Shown here: positions 25,475-33,743 of the stretch, one piece after another
Layout of the letters: every line of letters starts with the position of its first letter
How positions within the stretch are numbered: the first letter of the stretch is position 1
Program-made: the position numbers and the translations under genes
NCBI GenBank assembly: GCA_902785825.1
Contig: CACZZZ010000003.1
Coordinates: 124,001-188,000, forward strand
Source: an uncultured Bacteroidia bacterium
GTDB lineage: Bacteria; Bacteroidota; Bacteroidia; Bacteroidales; UBA932
DNA length: 64,000 nt
Direction of reading: 5' to 3'
Notes under the pieces: model-generated
Seen by the model: only the letters and a program-made list of their open reading frames with translations
Told to the model about the DNA's origin: nothing
Database searches by the model: none

Positions 25475-28186
25475 TTACGGCATTATGACAGGTGGGGTGT
25501 GCTCAATCTTGATGTCAGAGCGGGTCCTAGGTGCGGAGGCAGCTTGTTTCTTCCCGCGATTGATAGCGTCATATTCCAGGAACTTCTCGAAACTGGCTTC
25601 CTCGCCGCTCAACTCCATAATTCTCTTGTAGATAGCCCATCTCGAAGGAGCATTGAAGTACTCGAAATGGTCGTTCATCATACTATGGTTGGTAGGCCTG
25701 TAGGCATTTCTGGCATACAGGGAACCACCTTCGAAAATCCCGACCTCATCCTTGTAACGCTCATCTGTCAAGAAGGCGCTCCATTTGACCGCTGTCGGAT
25801 CGTTCGTGAAGTCAATGTTGGCGTACCAGCCGTACTTCTCGTACATCGACTTGCGGTGGGCGATATGGTCAGCCGTGGGCTCTGTCTGGATGTTGAAATA
25901 CTCATCATCGAGGAAGGCGAACGCATGGCCACCGGCCTCGTGACGAAGAATCATTCCGAAACTCTCGGGATTGTTGCCCTCACTGGAAGTGAACGCCACA
26001 CCTGACTGCGAGGACTCTATCATATTGGTGATACCACCAGCGTTGCGAGAGTTGACCAGCACGCTGATCATCAAGTTCTTGCCATCCTTTATTTCAGGGA
26101 CCTTCAAAGCGTATTCGAAACACTTGTCGAGAACCCCTGAACTTGAAGATCCGTGAGTGAACACCGCACCTAAAGCGGTCTCATAGCCAGGACCTGTCCA
26201 TCCGTTGGGCGATACCACCTTCACGGCGTAGACATTGAACCTTTCACGGAAGGTCTTGAAAGGCTCGATCGCGAAGAACTCCTCCATGCTCTGCTTCATT
26301 AATGTCTCATACAGACCGCCCTTGCCCATGTCTTTGTCGACGTAGGCGTCTCCCATGAAGACCAGGTTGATTCCCTTGCCGACGGTGGCTTTCTGTAAGG
26401 TCATGACCTCGCCATCCTTGGAGTAGTCAGTCGAGGTGTATTCCTCGAACTCTTCAGCGGGACCGAATAAGGTCTCGAGGAAAGGCATGAGTGTCTGGCT
26501 GGCGGAGGCATAACAACGATTCCGGCTATCGGTGCCGAGGAACTTATAGAAACTGGTGTACACCAGATTGCCTTCGCTGTCATAAACTTCAGCTTGCGGA
26601 GTCGTGGCTGGATAAATAGAAGGAATTGGCACTGTACTGAAATAGAAATTATACCACCGGTCATACCCTTTTTCCAGAACTGTGGCCAGTTGTTTACGTT
26701 CATCCTCCTCATGACCAGGATTATGCATAGAGCCATTATCTTCCGGGACAATTTGAGTGGCGATGATTTCCAGTCCGTCTTTATGATACTTGTCATAGTA
26801 ATCCAGCAACTGAGGAAGAAGAATCTTTGAGAAGGGACACCATGGCGCCCAGGAAAGATAAACTGTGTACTTGTTTTTCTTCACCACGTCAGCGAAGGTG
26901 AAGGATTGGTCAGCGGCGATGTCATCAATAACCCCGGTTGGCCAGTAGCCCGGGACATCGATTTCACTTATGTCAAAGCCATATCCTTCATGTTGATTCA
27001 ATGATCGGACAAGGAAAATAGCCACCTCATCATGCGATCCTTGCAGAAAGGCCTCCGGAATCTTGCCTGTCAGATGATTGAATTGCAGAAGCAAATGCTC
27101 CCTATGCTTTATCCATGAAGCGGGAATGTTACCTGTAAAGCAGTTAAACCCCAAAGAGAGTTCCTCCAACTTATCGGATGAGCCAATACTTTCGGGCAAC
27201 GGACCTGTCATATTCGCATTATCATAAATCTGCGCATTTTCGAGGTCGTGCATATCGGAAAAGACATCAGGCAAAGACGTCATCGATGTGTTTGAAATGT
27301 GAATTCTTTCAAGATTGACCAGTTTGCGGAATGAATCCGGCAAGGTTCCGGTCAAACCTGGCTCATTCCGAATATCAATGGACTGCAGATTTGTCAGATC
27401 TCCTATGCAATCCGGAATCTCACCTTTGAGGCCGACGCCATGGAAGGTGAGCCACAAATTGCCGGGAGAATATTCAACACCATCCCATTCTCTGATCGGC
27501 TGATCTGTTCCCCATCCATTCCGCTTTGTCCAGTGAGGGCCGTCCAGGGCCTCGTAAAACTTCATCAATACTGCTCTTGTCTCCTCTTCCTTATTGGGAA
27601 TAACCTTAACTTCGCAAGTGGTATTTTTGTGTCCTACCGATGCTGTGATTGTGACAGTGCCTGCAGCTATGGCATAGACAACACCGTCCTTGACGGTCGC
27701 CGTTTTATCATTGCTGGAGGTCCATGTCACTGTCTTGTTAGTGGCGTCGTTAGGTGTCACGGTAGCCGTAAGTGTCAGAGTCTCACCTGTTTCCAATTCG
27801 GCCTCGGTTTGGTCTAAATCTATGGATGCCACGGCTACCTCTTTTTTATTGACCGTCACCGAACAGGTGGCGGACTTCCCTCCGGCTGTCGCGGTAATGG
27901 TGACCGTGCCAGCTGCCACAGCTGTCACTGTCCCGTTGTTGACGGTGGCCACAGACTGGTTGGATGTCGACCAACTCACCGCCTTGTTCGTGGCGTTGGA
28001 AGGACTCACTGTCGCGGTCAGGTTAGCGGTGCCGCCAATATCGAGGGTGAGCGAACTTTGGTCCAGAGAAATACCTGTCACATCGATTACGGGATCCTCC
28101 TTCGGGCCGCAGGCAGCTATCAAGGAAAAACACAATAACAAACAGGGCAACATGCCTGATTTGATTGAAGATACGATTTTATTCAT
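25475..28186 (-). CDS. Multidomain surface lipoprotein: two Ig-like domains, leucine-rich repeats, thioredoxin-like domain, M64 peptidase
   Basis: A 903-residue protein. The signal ends in SLIAACGPKED, a lipobox. Residues about 35-200 are two BIG2-type Ig-like domains (each ending in a GTVTITA strand); about 215-380 contain leucine-rich repeats of the LxGxIP type (GLKGEIPDCIGDLTNLQSI); about 400-500 look thioredoxin-like with SWAPWCPFS, that is CPFS with only one cysteine; about 590-860 are an M64 (IgA-peptidase type) metalloprotease domain with His749-Glu750-Ala-Gly-Gly-His754 and LDDEY, the form seen in Bacteroides members. The LRR and thioredoxin-like part is more AT-rich than its surroundings. 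Probably exposed on the cell surface; substrate unknown. It is bounded by terminators on both sides, so is transcribed alone. Confidence 0.8.
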   Translation of the reverse strand: MNKIVSSIKSGMLPCLLLCFSLIAACGPKEDPVIDVTGISLDQSSLTLDIGGTANLTATVSPSNATNKAVSWSTSNQSVATVNNGTVTAVAAGTVTITATAGGKSATCSVTVNKKEVAVASIDLDQTEAELETGETLTLTATVTPNDATNKTVTWTSSNDKTATVKDGVVYAIAAGTVTITASVGHKNTTCEVKVIPNKEEETRAVLMKFYEALDGPHWTKRNGWGTDQPIREWDGVEYSPGNLWLTFHGVGLKGEIPDCIGDLTNLQSIDIRNEPGLTGTLPDSFRKLVNLERIHISNTSMTSLPDVFSDMHDLENAQIYDNANMTGPLPESIGSSDKLEELSLGFNCFTGNIPASWIKHREHLLLQFNHLTGKIPEAFLQGSHDEVAIFLVRSLNQHEGYGFDISEIDVPGYWPTGVIDDIAADQSFTFADVVKKNKYTVYLSWAPWCPFSKILLPQLLDYYDKYHKDGLEIIATQIVPEDNGSMHNPGHEEDERKQLATVLEKGYDRWYNFYFSTVPIPSIYPATTPQAEVYDSEGNLVYTSFYKFLGTDSRNRCYASASQTLMPFLETLFGPAEEFEEYTSTDYSKDGEVMTLQKATVGKGINLVFMGDAYVDKDMGKGGLYETLMKQSMEEFFAIEPFKTFRERFNVYAVKVVSPNGWTGPGYETALGAVFTHGSSSSGVLDKCFEYALKVPEIKDGKNLMISVLVNSRNAGGITNMIESSQSGVAFTSSEGNNPESFGMILRHEAGGHAFAFLDDEYFNIQTEPTADHIAHRKSMYEKYGWYANIDFTNDPTAVKWSAFLTDERYKDEVGIFEGGSLYARNAYRPTNHSMMNDHFEYFNAPSRWAIYKRIMELSGEEASFEKFLEYDAINRGKKQAASAPRTRSDIKIEHTPPVIMP

Positions 28187-28214
28187 GGTTAAAAGGTTTG
28201 TTCAACAAATATGC

Positions 28215-28250
28215 AAAAAAAAAACGGACAATCTTATAGGTTGTCCGTTT
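28215..28250 (-). terminator. Rho-independent terminator of efp
   Basis: On the plus strand ten A residues, then ACGGACAA and TTGTCCGT as a paired stem around a nine-base loop. Read on the minus strand this is a stem followed by a run of ten T, just after efp. Confidence 0.85.
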
Positions 28251-28269
28251 TATGACTGTTTTGTCAGGT

Positions 28270-28836
28270 TTACACCCTCTGGCCGTAGGTGCGGTCGGAA
28301 GTGTTGACTGTGATCTTCTCGCCCTGGTTGATGAAGAGCGGAACCATCACCTTGGCACCGGTCTCAAGAGTGACCTCCTTGAGGGCGCTGGTAGAAGCGG
28401 TGTTACCCTTGACGGCAGGCTCGGCGTAGGTAACCTCAAGGGTCACATAGGTCGGGAGCTCGCAGGTAAGGCACCTCTCCTCGGGCTCGAGGACGAACAT
28501 CATCTCAACATGCTGACCCTCTTTCATGAGGTCGGCGTTCTCGACGACGTCGTGGGGAAGGTGGATCTGCTCGTAAGTCTCCTCATGCATGAAGTTGAAT
28601 CCGTCCTCATCGGAATAGAGGAACTGGTAGGGGCGCCTCTCGACTGTGATGACGTCGATCTTCATGCCGGCGGTGAAAGTGTTCTCGAGGATCCTTCCGT
28701 TCTCGAGGTTACGGAGCTTTGTCTTGACGAAAGCGGGGCCCTTACCGGGCTTGACATGCTGGAAATAGACTACCTGGCAAGGCTTGCCGTTGTAGTTGAT
28801 GAACAGTCCGTTCTTAAAATCTGCAGTTGTTGCCAT
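28270..28836 (-). CDS. efp: Elongation factor P
   Basis: Relieves ribosomes stalled at consecutive prolines. The 188-residue protein has the normal three-domain length. The functional loop is HVKPGKGPAF with Lys32 at the tip, the position modified in many bacteria; no modification gene (epmA, earP or ymfI type) is in the window. The C-terminal GAKVMVPLFINQGEKITVNT is the family signature. The gene has its own strong promoter (28875-28906) and terminator, so is probably transcribed alone. Confidence 0.97.
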   Translation of the reverse strand: MATTADFKNGLFINYNGKPCQVVYFQHVKPGKGPAFVKTKLRNLENGRILENTFTAGMKIDVITVERRPYQFLYSDEDGFNFMHEETYEQIHLPHDVVENADLMKEGQHVEMMFVLEPEERCLTCELPTYVTLEVTYAEPAVKGNTASTSALKEVTLETGAKVMVPLFINQGEKITVNTSDRTYGQRV

Positions 28837-28874
28837 ATATTGAATAAATTAAATATCAAAATGCGTCAATCATG

Positions 28875-28906
28875 CAAATTTAACTAATTGTGCCTTTTAT
28901 TGCAAA
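28875..28906 (-). promoter_or_regulatory. Promoter of efp
   Basis: On the minus strand TTTG (28903-28906), 20 bases, TAAATTTG (28875-28882): a full match in both elements and spacing to the Bacteroidetes consensus. The leader would be about 30 bases. Confidence 0.75.
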
Positions 28907-28931
28907 TTTGGGTTTTACTTTCTTGGTTTAA

Positions 28932-28944
28932 GCTCAGAATGACA
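28932..28944 (-). repeat. Truncated 27-base repeat, copy E
   Basis: GCTCAGAATGACA on the plus strand matches one half of the interspersed repeat, after which similarity stops. The TGA inside it is the stop codon of ispH. Confidence 0.6.
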
Positions 28945-29860
28945 ATGGGATGGCCCTGATGGCTTCGGCGACTTCCTCAAGGAGCCAGCGGGGGGTGGAG
29001 GTGGCGCCGCAGATGCCGACCCGGTCGTCGGGACGGAACCATGAAGAGTCGATTTCCTCCGGGCTTGAGATATGATAGGTCCTTGTGTTCCTTGACCGGC
29101 AAAGGTCGCAAAGAACCTTGCCGTTTGAGCTGGAAGCTCCTGACACAAAAATGATTATGTCGTGGGACTGGGCGAATGAAGAGAGCTCCTCATGCCTTGA
29201 CGCCACTTGCGAGCAGATTGTGTTGTGGACTGTCAGCCCGGCCTGAGCCTTCTCGGATAGCACGGCGCATATCTCGGAATATTCAGTCGGGCTCTTGGTC
29301 GTCTGGGAGAATATCTCCAGCGGCACGTCGGTCCTGATCGTGCCGTCCTCCAGGGCAGTGAGAAGCATGTCCATATTCTCAATGACAACCGCGTCTCCGC
29401 CGACCTGGCCCAGCAGCCCCAGAACCTCCGCATGACCCACCTTCCCGAACACCAGCACCTGACCGTTGGTCGAGCCGCCGGAGCCGGCAACACCGATCTT
29501 GAGTCGCCGGTGCGCTTCCCGGATGTTCTGCTGGAGTTTAAGGACCACGGGACAGGTGCAGTCGATGACATTGATTCCGACCTCACGGGCGAGCTCGTAA
29601 GTGGAAGGCGGCTCTCCATGGGCGCGGATCAACAGAGTCTCAGTCGAAGGCGATGGAATCTTGCCAATATCCTCCTTGCCGATCGTGACAAGCCCCTTGC
29701 GGCCGAGCCTTTCCAGCTCAGCCTCATTGTGGACTATCGCCCCAAGGGAATATAACTTCTTTCCGGGATTCGCGTCCAGGAACTCCTCCGCCTTGCTTAT
29801 GGCACGGATGACCCCGCCGCAAAAGCCCGAACGTTTGTCTATCTCGACAGTCAAAGGCAT
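28934..29860 (-). CDS. ispH: 4-Hydroxy-3-methylbut-2-enyl diphosphate reductase
   Basis: Last enzyme of the MEP isoprenoid pathway, producing IPP and DMAPP with a 4Fe-4S cluster. The protein has 308 residues. The cluster cysteines are in SGFCGGV (Cys14), DCTCPVV and NTICSQVASR. GHAEVLG, SQTTKSP and GASSSNGKVL are also typical. The start is the ATG overlapping the cmk stop by one base (TAATG); the upstream ATG at 29905 falls inside cmk and is less likely. The final residues and stop lie in a truncated copy of the interspersed repeat. Confidence 0.95.
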   Translation of the reverse strand: MPLTVEIDKRSGFCGGVIRAISKAEEFLDANPGKKLYSLGAIVHNEAELERLGRKGLVTIGKEDIGKIPSPSTETLLIRAHGEPPSTYELAREVGINVIDCTCPVVLKLQQNIREAHRRLKIGVAGSGGSTNGQVLVFGKVGHAEVLGLLGQVGGDAVVIENMDMLLTALEDGTIRTDVPLEIFSQTTKSPTEYSEICAVLSEKAQAGLTVHNTICSQVASRHEELSSFAQSHDIIIFVSGASSSNGKVLCDLCRSRNTRTYHISSPEEIDSSWFRPDDRVGICGATSTPRWLLEEVAEAIRAIPLSF

Positions 29861-30546
29861 TACTCCAGGATTCCGAATTTGCCCTGGCAGAGTCCCTGGA
29901 ACCACACGGTCTCCTCATGGAGCGTCATGTCGGAATTATCCATGACATAGGCGTCCGCGGCACGTGAAAGAGGGGAGACCTCCCTGTGGGAGTCGATGTA
30001 ATCCCTCTCGAGAAGATTCTTCATAACCTCCTCCATGACAGGCTCTTGCCCCTTGGCTTTCATTTCGTCAAAACGTCTCTGGGCCCTGACTTCGGGACTG
30101 GCTGTCATAAATATCTTGACCTCAGCGTCAGGGAAGACCGTTGTGCCGATGTCACGGCCATCCATCACGACCCTTTTCCTCTGACCGAAAGCGTGCAGTT
30201 TCTCGTCAACGTAGTTCCTCACGAACGGAATCGCTGAGACAGGGCTGACGTGGCTGGACACTTCCAATGTGCGGATGTCCTGCTCGACCCTGCGATCACC
30301 GATATAGGTCCCGTCGATCCTGAAATCGAGGTCCAGGTTCTCGAGAGCGCTCTTCAGGCGAGCCTCGTCTATGGTTCCGGAAGCGTCGATAATCCCGTTC
30401 TCAAGAGCGTGGAGAGTGACTCCGCGGTACATCGCTCCGGAGTCCAGGTAAAGGAATGAATATTGCTCGGCTATAAGTTTAGCGAGCGTGCTTTTGCCAG
30501 TGGATGAGTAGCCGTCAATGGCTATGATGATATCAGGAATGTTCAT
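29860..30546 (-). CDS. cmk: Cytidylate kinase
   Basis: Phosphorylates CMP and dCMP with ATP. The protein has 228 residues. The P-loop is GYSSTGKST (residues 12-20); YLDSGAMYRGVTL and MDGRDIGTTVFPDAEVKIFM are diagnostic. It is coupled to ispH by a one-base TAATG overlap, and the two are probably one transcript. It is divergent from the response regulator gene with 74 bases between. Confidence 0.96.
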   Translation of the reverse strand: MNIPDIIIAIDGYSSTGKSTLAKLIAEQYSFLYLDSGAMYRGVTLHALENGIIDASGTIDEARLKSALENLDLDFRIDGTYIGDRRVEQDIRTLEVSSHVSPVSAIPFVRNYVDEKLHAFGQRKRVVMDGRDIGTTVFPDAEVKIFMTASPEVRAQRRFDEMKAKGQEPVMEEVMKNLLERDYIDSHREVSPLSRAADAYVMDNSDMTLHEETVWFQGLCQGKFGILE

Positions 30547-30620
30547 AATGACAAAAATATCAAAATTCCGGGAAAAAGTCCGATATTCGCGTAAAGATGT
30601 GATAGAAAAGAAACTCTGAT

Positions 30621-31778
30621 ATGAAGATTCTGATTGTAGATGACGAGAGGGCCATCAGGAACTCTTTGGGCGAGATACTCACAGATGAGGGTTATGAGGT
30701 CGATACCGCCGAGGATGGCGCCACCGCGCTCTCAAAGGTTGACAAAGAGCGTTTCGACGTGATCTTCTGCGACATTAAGATGCCCGGGATGGATGGGACG
30801 GAGGTCCTTGAGAAACTCGTAGCCGATGGCATAGATGCGGCCATAGTGATGATCTCAGGCCACGGGGACATCGACACCGCTGTCGAGTGCATCAAGAAAG
30901 GAGCCTTTGATTTCATCCAAAAGCCGTTGGATCTCAATCGGATACTCATCACGATCAAAAACGCTACCGAGCGAGCCGTCATCGTAAAAGAGAATCAGCG
31001 TCTGAAAAAGAAGGTCTATGGCCAGAAAATGATAGGGGAGTCGGAGCCTATCCGTATGATCCGGGACATGATCGCCAAGGTCGCCCCGACTGATTCAAGG
31101 GTCTTGATCATGGGTCCCAACGGTTCCGGAAAGGAACTTGTGGCCAGGAGCCTTTACGAGCAGAGCGAGCGTAGCTCGATGCCTTACATCGAGGTCAACT
31201 GCGCCGCTATCCCATCGGAACTAATTGAGAGTGAGTTGTTCGGCCACGAAAAGGGCTCTTTCACATCAGCGATCAAGCAGCATAAGGGTAAATTCGAGCA
31301 GGCTGACGGAGGCACTCTATTCCTCGACGAGATCGGTGACATGAGCCTCGCCGCCCAGGCCAAGGTCCTGAGAGTCCTTCAGGAAAAGAAACTCTCCCGC
31401 GTCGGAAGCGACAAGGACATAGTCGTCGATGTCAGGGTTGTAGCCGCCACCAACAAGGACCTGCGCAAGGAGATTGAGAAGGGCAATTTCAGGGAGGACC
31501 TGTATTACCGTCTCAGCGTCGTCGTCATCAAGGTTCCTTCCTTGGACGAAAGGAAAGACGATATTCCTCTTCTTGTGGATCACTTCGTCCAGCAGCTCAG
31601 CGCAGAGAAGGGTATGCTAGCGAGAGAATTCTCCCCGGAGGCCATTAAGCTCCTTCAGGAAAAGAGTTGGCCCGGGAATATCCGCGAGCTTGGCAATGTG
31701 GTTGAGCGTTTGATGATATTCGGAGGCAATCCCATCAGTGCGGAGGACGTCAAACTCTACGTCACTCCGATTCAATAG
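30621..31778 (+). CDS. Sigma-54-type response regulator without a DNA-binding domain
   Basis: A 385-residue protein: receiver domain (about residues 1-115, phosphoacceptor Asp51 in FCDIKMPG, Lys101 in FIQKPL), then an AAA+ sigma-54 activator domain with Walker A GPNGSGK (165-171). The loop that normally reads GAFTGA is GSFTSA (212-217). The protein ends soon after the AAA+ lid region ([16 protein letters not shown]), with no Fis-type helix-turn-helix, so it may act without site-specific DNA binding or with a partner. Similar proteins with GAFTSA are known in Bacteroidetes. No sensor kinase gene is adjacent. The 3' end overlaps the convergent S41 gene by 17 bases. Confidence 0.9.
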   Translation: MKILIVDDERAIRNSLGEILTDEGYEVDTAEDGATALSKVDKERFDVIFCDIKMPGMDGTEVLEKLVADGIDAAIVMISGHGDIDTAVECIKKGAFDFIQKPLDLNRILITIKNATERAVIVKENQRLKKKVYGQKMIGESEPIRMIRDMIAKVAPTDSRVLIMGPNGSGKELVARSLYEQSERSSMPYIEVNCAAIPSELIESELFGHEKGSFTSAIKQHKGKFEQADGGTLFLDEIGDMSLAAQAKVLRVLQEKKLSRVGSDKDIVVDVRVVAATNKDLRKEIEKGNFREDLYYRLSVVVIKVPSLDERKDDIPLLVDHFVQQLSAEKGMLAREFSPEAIKLLQEKSWPGNIRELGNVVERLMIFGGNPISAEDVKLYVTPIQ

Positions 31779-33342
31779 CTTTCTTGATGGTGGTGTCCAC
31801 CCCGAGGTACATTTTGTAGAAAGCGTTGTCCCCGAGTTTGGAATAACGTCCGATAAGCGCCCGCAGTTGCGGGAGCATATATTCCTCAGTGTCTTTCCAT
31901 TCCTGTGCGGAGCAGGGAATCCCGTCCACTCTCAAGGCGTATTCACGGAACTTGGCGGGAATATCCATCCTGTCCAGCGCGCGGTTCAGCTCGTCGAAAT
32001 CCTCGATGCCGGAGATCACGCTTTTGTGCTGGTCGAACATCGCGGAGGAGAATCTCATCTGGGTCGCTTTCTTGTTGCACGCGATATAGAAATCAGACGC
32101 CCTGGTCGTGTCGATGGGAACGAATATGTCAGGAATAATACCGCCACCTCCATAAACAACGCGGCCCCCGACCGTCTTGTAAACAGCCGATGTGTCAACT
32201 TTGATGCTGTCGGCGTCGTACATTTCCCCAGCGGAGTAACGCTTGTAGATGTCGTACCTGTAATCATCGGAATAGGGCTTCTGGATACACCTTCCGGAAG
32301 GTGTGTAGAACCTCGCCACAGTCAGCCTGACTCCGGAACCGTCGCTGAAGTACAGCGGCTCCTGTACCAGCCCCTTACCGAAGGATCGTCTTCCGATAAT
32401 GGTTCCTCTGTCGTTGTCCTGGATCGCTCCGGCGAATATCTCACTTGAGGATGCGCTGGACTCGTTGATGAGAACGGATAGGGCGACATTCTTGAGGATG
32501 CCCTTCCCGTCGGCTTTGTACTCGTCTTTCGCCCGGTGCAAGCCCTGCATGTACACAATCTCATCCCCTTTCTCGAGGAACATGTCGCTCAGAAGGAGGG
32601 CCTGGTCAAAATAGCCTCCGGAATTGTCCCTCAGGTCGAGAATCAGTTTCTTCATTCCTTGGCCGAGGAGTTTCATGGCGGCGATATTGACCTCGCTGAA
32701 AGTGTTCTTGGAGAACTTGGAGAGCTTGATGTATCCGGTCGTGTCATTTGCCATGAAAGCGGCGTCCACACAGTGGACCGGGATCTTTCCTCTCGTGATG
32801 TCAAAGACAATATTCTCCTTGCCCCTGCCTACGGTTATTTTGACTTTCGACCCGGCCGGGCCTTTCATTCTCCTGACCATGCTGTCTTGCGGGAAACCCA
32901 CTCCGGCGATGACCTTTTCATCGACCTTCAGGATCCTGTCCCCTTGCTGGAGCCCGACTTTCTCGGAAGGGCCTCCGGGGATGACCTCGATCACGGTAGC
33001 CGTGTCGTTCGGCACATTGAATTGGATTCCTATCCCGTCGAACTTACCAGCCAGATCAGTCTCAGCCTCACTGAATTCCACCGGAGGCATATAGACTGAG
33101 TGGGGATCCAAGGCTGCCAGAGCGGCCACGATAGCCGCCTCGCTCACCTTCTCGTTGTCGATCGTGTCAACGTAGTTCTTCCCGATCTGGTCAAGGATCA
33201 GGTTGAGCTTGCGCCAATCCCCGAACTGGACGTTGTAATAGTGCTTTTTAAGGCGGTAAGTGTTGAAAGTGGTGACGGCCAGGGCACCGACAATGATGCC
33301 CAGGACAGCGATCAGGATAGGGGAAATTTTTCTCATGTTCAA
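31762..33342 (-). CDS. S41 family C-terminal processing peptidase
   Basis: A 526-residue serine protease of the CtpA/Prc type, cleaving C-termini of envelope proteins. A signal anchor covers about residues 7-30 (ISPILIAVLGIIVGALAVT). A PDZ domain follows at about 85-175 (VIEVIPGGPSEKVGLQQGDR). The catalytic domain holds the Ser in NESSASSSEIFAGA and the Lys in GRRSFGKGLVQE. The start overlaps the dCMP deaminase stop as ATGA; a second ATG two codons on is equally possible. It overlaps the response regulator gene at its 3' end. Confidence 0.93.
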   Translation of the reverse strand: MNMRKISPILIAVLGIIVGALAVTTFNTYRLKKHYYNVQFGDWRKLNLILDQIGKNYVDTIDNEKVSEAAIVAALAALDPHSVYMPPVEFSEAETDLAGKFDGIGIQFNVPNDTATVIEVIPGGPSEKVGLQQGDRILKVDEKVIAGVGFPQDSMVRRMKGPAGSKVKITVGRGKENIVFDITRGKIPVHCVDAAFMANDTTGYIKLSKFSKNTFSEVNIAAMKLLGQGMKKLILDLRDNSGGYFDQALLLSDMFLEKGDEIVYMQGLHRAKDEYKADGKGILKNVALSVLINESSASSSEIFAGAIQDNDRGTIIGRRSFGKGLVQEPLYFSDGSGVRLTVARFYTPSGRCIQKPYSDDYRYDIYKRYSAGEMYDADSIKVDTSAVYKTVGGRVVYGGGGIIPDIFVPIDTTRASDFYIACNKKATQMRFSSAMFDQHKSVISGIEDFDELNRALDRMDIPAKFREYALRVDGIPCSAQEWKDTEEYMLPQLRALIGRYSKLGDNAFYKMYLGVDTTIKKAIESE

Positions 33343-33743
33343 TCTACCTTCTCAACCTCGATTCCGGCACGACGAAGAAGATCAATCCCGTCGGTCAGGC
33401 GGTATTCGTCCCTGTAAACAACCCTCTTGATTCCTGACTGGATGATCAGTTTGGAACACTCCAGGCAAGGGGAGGCGGTCACATAAAGGGTCGCTCCCTG
33501 GCTGCTGTTGCCGGATTTTGCCACCTTTGTGATAGCGTTGGCCTCAGCGTGGAGGACATACGGTTTAGTCACCCCGTTCTCGTCCTCGCAGATATTCTCG
33601 AATCCGGAAGGAGTGCCGTTGTAGCCATCAGAGATGATCATGCGGTCCTTGACTATCAAAGCTCCTACCTGCCGGCGTTTGCAGTAAGAGTTCTTGGCCC
33701 AGACTTCTGCCATCTCAAGGTACCTGTGGTCAAATTTCTCCAT
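33339..33743 (-). CDS. dCMP deaminase (ComEB type)
   Basis: Zinc-dependent deamination of dCMP to dUMP, feeding thymidylate synthesis. The protein has 134 residues. The zinc site is complete: His65-Ala-Glu67 (HAEANAI) and Pro92-Cys93-x-x-Cys96 (SPCLECSKLI). It is coupled on both sides: its ATG shares a base with the stop of the acyl-CoA ligase gene (TAATG), and its stop lies within the ATGA at the S41 start. The name ComEB comes from a Bacillus competence operon and does not imply competence here. Confidence 0.93.
   Translation of the reverse strand: MEKFDHRYLEMAEVWAKNSYCKRRQVGALIVKDRMIISDGYNGTPSGFENICEDENGVTKPYVLHAEANAITKVAKSGNSSQGATLYVTASPCLECSKLIIQSGIKRVVYRDEYRLTDGIDLLRRAGIEVEKVD

Noticed and set aside
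30552..30559. TATTTTTG on the minus strand as a cmk promoter
   Set aside because: It is too close to the ATG, so transcription would begin inside the gene, and no upstream TTTG is at the right distance.
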